This document shows, piece by piece, positions 5,652 to 5,952 of a stretch of DNA of 5,952 bases. Origin of the DNA: an uncultured Eubacteriales bacterium (GTDB lineage: Bacteria > Bacillota > Clostridia > Oscillospirales > Oscillospiraceae); contig UQWH01000084.1 of assembly GCA_900544705.1 (NCBI GenBank), positions 1 to 5,952 of the forward strand, read 5' to 3'. The position numbers and the translations under genes are program-made. The stretch's first letter is position 1. Each line of letters opens with the position of its first letter. A model generated the notes under the pieces. It was not told the origin of the DNA and searched no databases. It saw only the letters and a program-made list of their open reading frames with translations.

Positions 5652-5690
5652 ACCGCCGCGGACATGACAGCGCCCGCGGCGGTGTTTCTT
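5652..5690 (+). terminator. Terminator-like hairpin between tRNA-Gln and tRNA-Lys
   Basis: A perfect 10-bp, almost all-GC stem ACCGCCGCGG (5652-5661) / CCGCGGCGGT (5674-5683) with a 12-base loop is followed by GTTTCTT. It has the form of an intrinsic terminator but an interrupted T run. It starts 3 bases after the CCA of tRNA-Gln. No promoter is visible before tRNA-Lys, so it is either a partial terminator or an RNA processing element. Confidence 0.6.
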
Positions 5691-5719
5691 CTGAGAGGAC
5701 GGCGTCGCGTCCCCCCCAT

Positions 5720-5795
5720 GACCCGCTAGCTCAGCAGGCAGAGCAATTGCCTTTTAAGCAATGGGTCTGGAGTTCGAATCTCCAGCGGGTCACCA
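5720..5795 (+). tRNA. tRNA-Lys (anticodon TTT)
   Basis: Acceptor GACCCGC pairs with GCGGGTC. D stem GCTC/GAGC, anticodon stem ATTGC/GCAAT with loop CTTTTAA (TTT at 5753-5755), T arm TGGAG-TTCGAAT-CTCCA, discriminator A and encoded CCA (5793-5795) are all present. It reads AAA and, by wobble, AAG. It is the last gene of the array; its final A is the first base of the terminator stem. Confidence 0.98.
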
Positions 5796-5833
5796 AGTCG
5801 TCGTGAACTTCACTCGTTCACGACGACTTTTTT
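5795..5833 (+). terminator. Terminator of the tRNA operon
   Basis: A perfect 14-bp stem (5795-5808 with 5816-5829) with a TTCACTC loop leads directly into six T residues (5828-5833). This is a textbook intrinsic terminator. It begins on the last base of the tRNA-Lys CCA, leaving no spacer at all. Confidence 0.93.
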
Positions 5834-5836
5834 ATG

Positions 5837-5876
5837 AAAAAGGCAGCAGAGCACCCTGAAAACAGGGTGCTCTGCT
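5837..5876 (-). terminator. Terminator for a convergent minus-strand gene
   Basis: A perfect 14-bp stem (5845-5858 with 5863-5876) closes on an AAAA loop in the plus strand. Read on the minus strand it is followed by GCC and five T residues (complement of 5837-5841), whereas the plus-strand side continues CTTCTTATC. The orientation therefore fits a gene coming from the right. Together with the tRNA terminator it makes a back-to-back pair between convergent units. Confidence 0.68.
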
Positions 5877-5952
5877 CTTCTTATCGAAAAGTCCAAGCAG
5901 GCTTTCCCGACAGATTATCTGCAAAACTTCAAATTATCGGCCGTAATCCGGC
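5877..5952 (-). other. Possible 3' end of a minus-strand gene at the window edge
   Basis: All three minus-strand frames reach a stop shortly after the window edge (stops at 5934-5936, 5929-5931 and 5915-5917). One of them is probably the end of a gene reading in from the right, since a minus-strand terminator follows. The longest tail would end ITADNLKFCR. There is too little sequence to choose a frame or name a product. Confidence 0.3.

Noticed and set aside
5522..5719. Minus-strand open frame over tRNA-Gln
   Set aside because: It contains the GLEPT-type translation of antisense tRNA and has no independent support.
5450..5806. Plus-strand open frame through three tRNA genes
   Set aside because: It is a translation of tRNA-His, tRNA-Gln and tRNA-Lys sequence.
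1..5952. Mobile element, CRISPR array, phage attachment site or defence system
   Set aside because: I found no transposase, integrase, spaced direct repeats or copy of a tRNA 3' end that would mark an insertion.

Overview
The window carries a complete class I heat-shock chaperone operon, hrcA-grpE-dnaK-dnaJ, followed by an independent five-gene tRNA operon (Gly-TCC, Arg-TCT, His-GTG, Gln-TTG, Lys-TTT). All genes that can be supported lie on the plus strand. A CIRCE operator, the HrcA repressor and a DnaK that lacks the N-terminal-lobe insert of Gram-negative Hsp70s point to a Firmicute. The GC-rich genes with C/G-biased third positions, joined by AT-rich control regions, suggest a GC-rich member of the Clostridia, possibly Oscillospiraceae/Ruminococcaceae-like. 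The family-level guess is inference.

Layout. Bases 1-173 hold no supported gene. A sigma-A type promoter (174-202) overlaps at its downstream edge a perfect CIRCE (206-234), then comes hrcA (257-1315). grpE (1319-1864) starts 3 bases after the hrcA stop on a TTG codon. An 85-base AT-rich leader with a strong Shine-Dalgarno sequence precedes dnaK (1950-3809). A 12-bp hairpin with a short T run separates dnaK from dnaJ (3900-5057). A GC-rich terminator (5065-5101) closes the operon. A separate promoter with a consensus -35 and extended -10 (5154-5182) drives the tRNA genes (5211-5795). The last tRNA runs straight into a strong terminator (5795-5833). A second hairpin just after it (5837-5876) has its T run on the minus strand and probably ends a convergent gene that lies mostly outside the window.

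How it works together. HrcA represses its own operon through CIRCE. DnaK (ATP-dependent Hsp70), DnaJ (co-chaperone that delivers substrates and stimulates ATP hydrolysis) and GrpE (nucleotide exchange factor) form the folding cycle. The single operator, the TTG start of grpE, the strong dnaK ribosome binding site and the dnaK-dnaJ hairpin together look like a way to get much DnaK and less GrpE and DnaJ from one transcript; that stoichiometric reading is inference.

I found no convincing undescribed system. The most interesting details are a 9-bp tandem repeat encoding a Gly-Ser-Asn tail in DnaK, the intercistronic hairpin before dnaJ, hairpin-bearing spacers inside the tRNA operon, and a tRNA-Arg with a G1:U72 wobble at its acceptor end.
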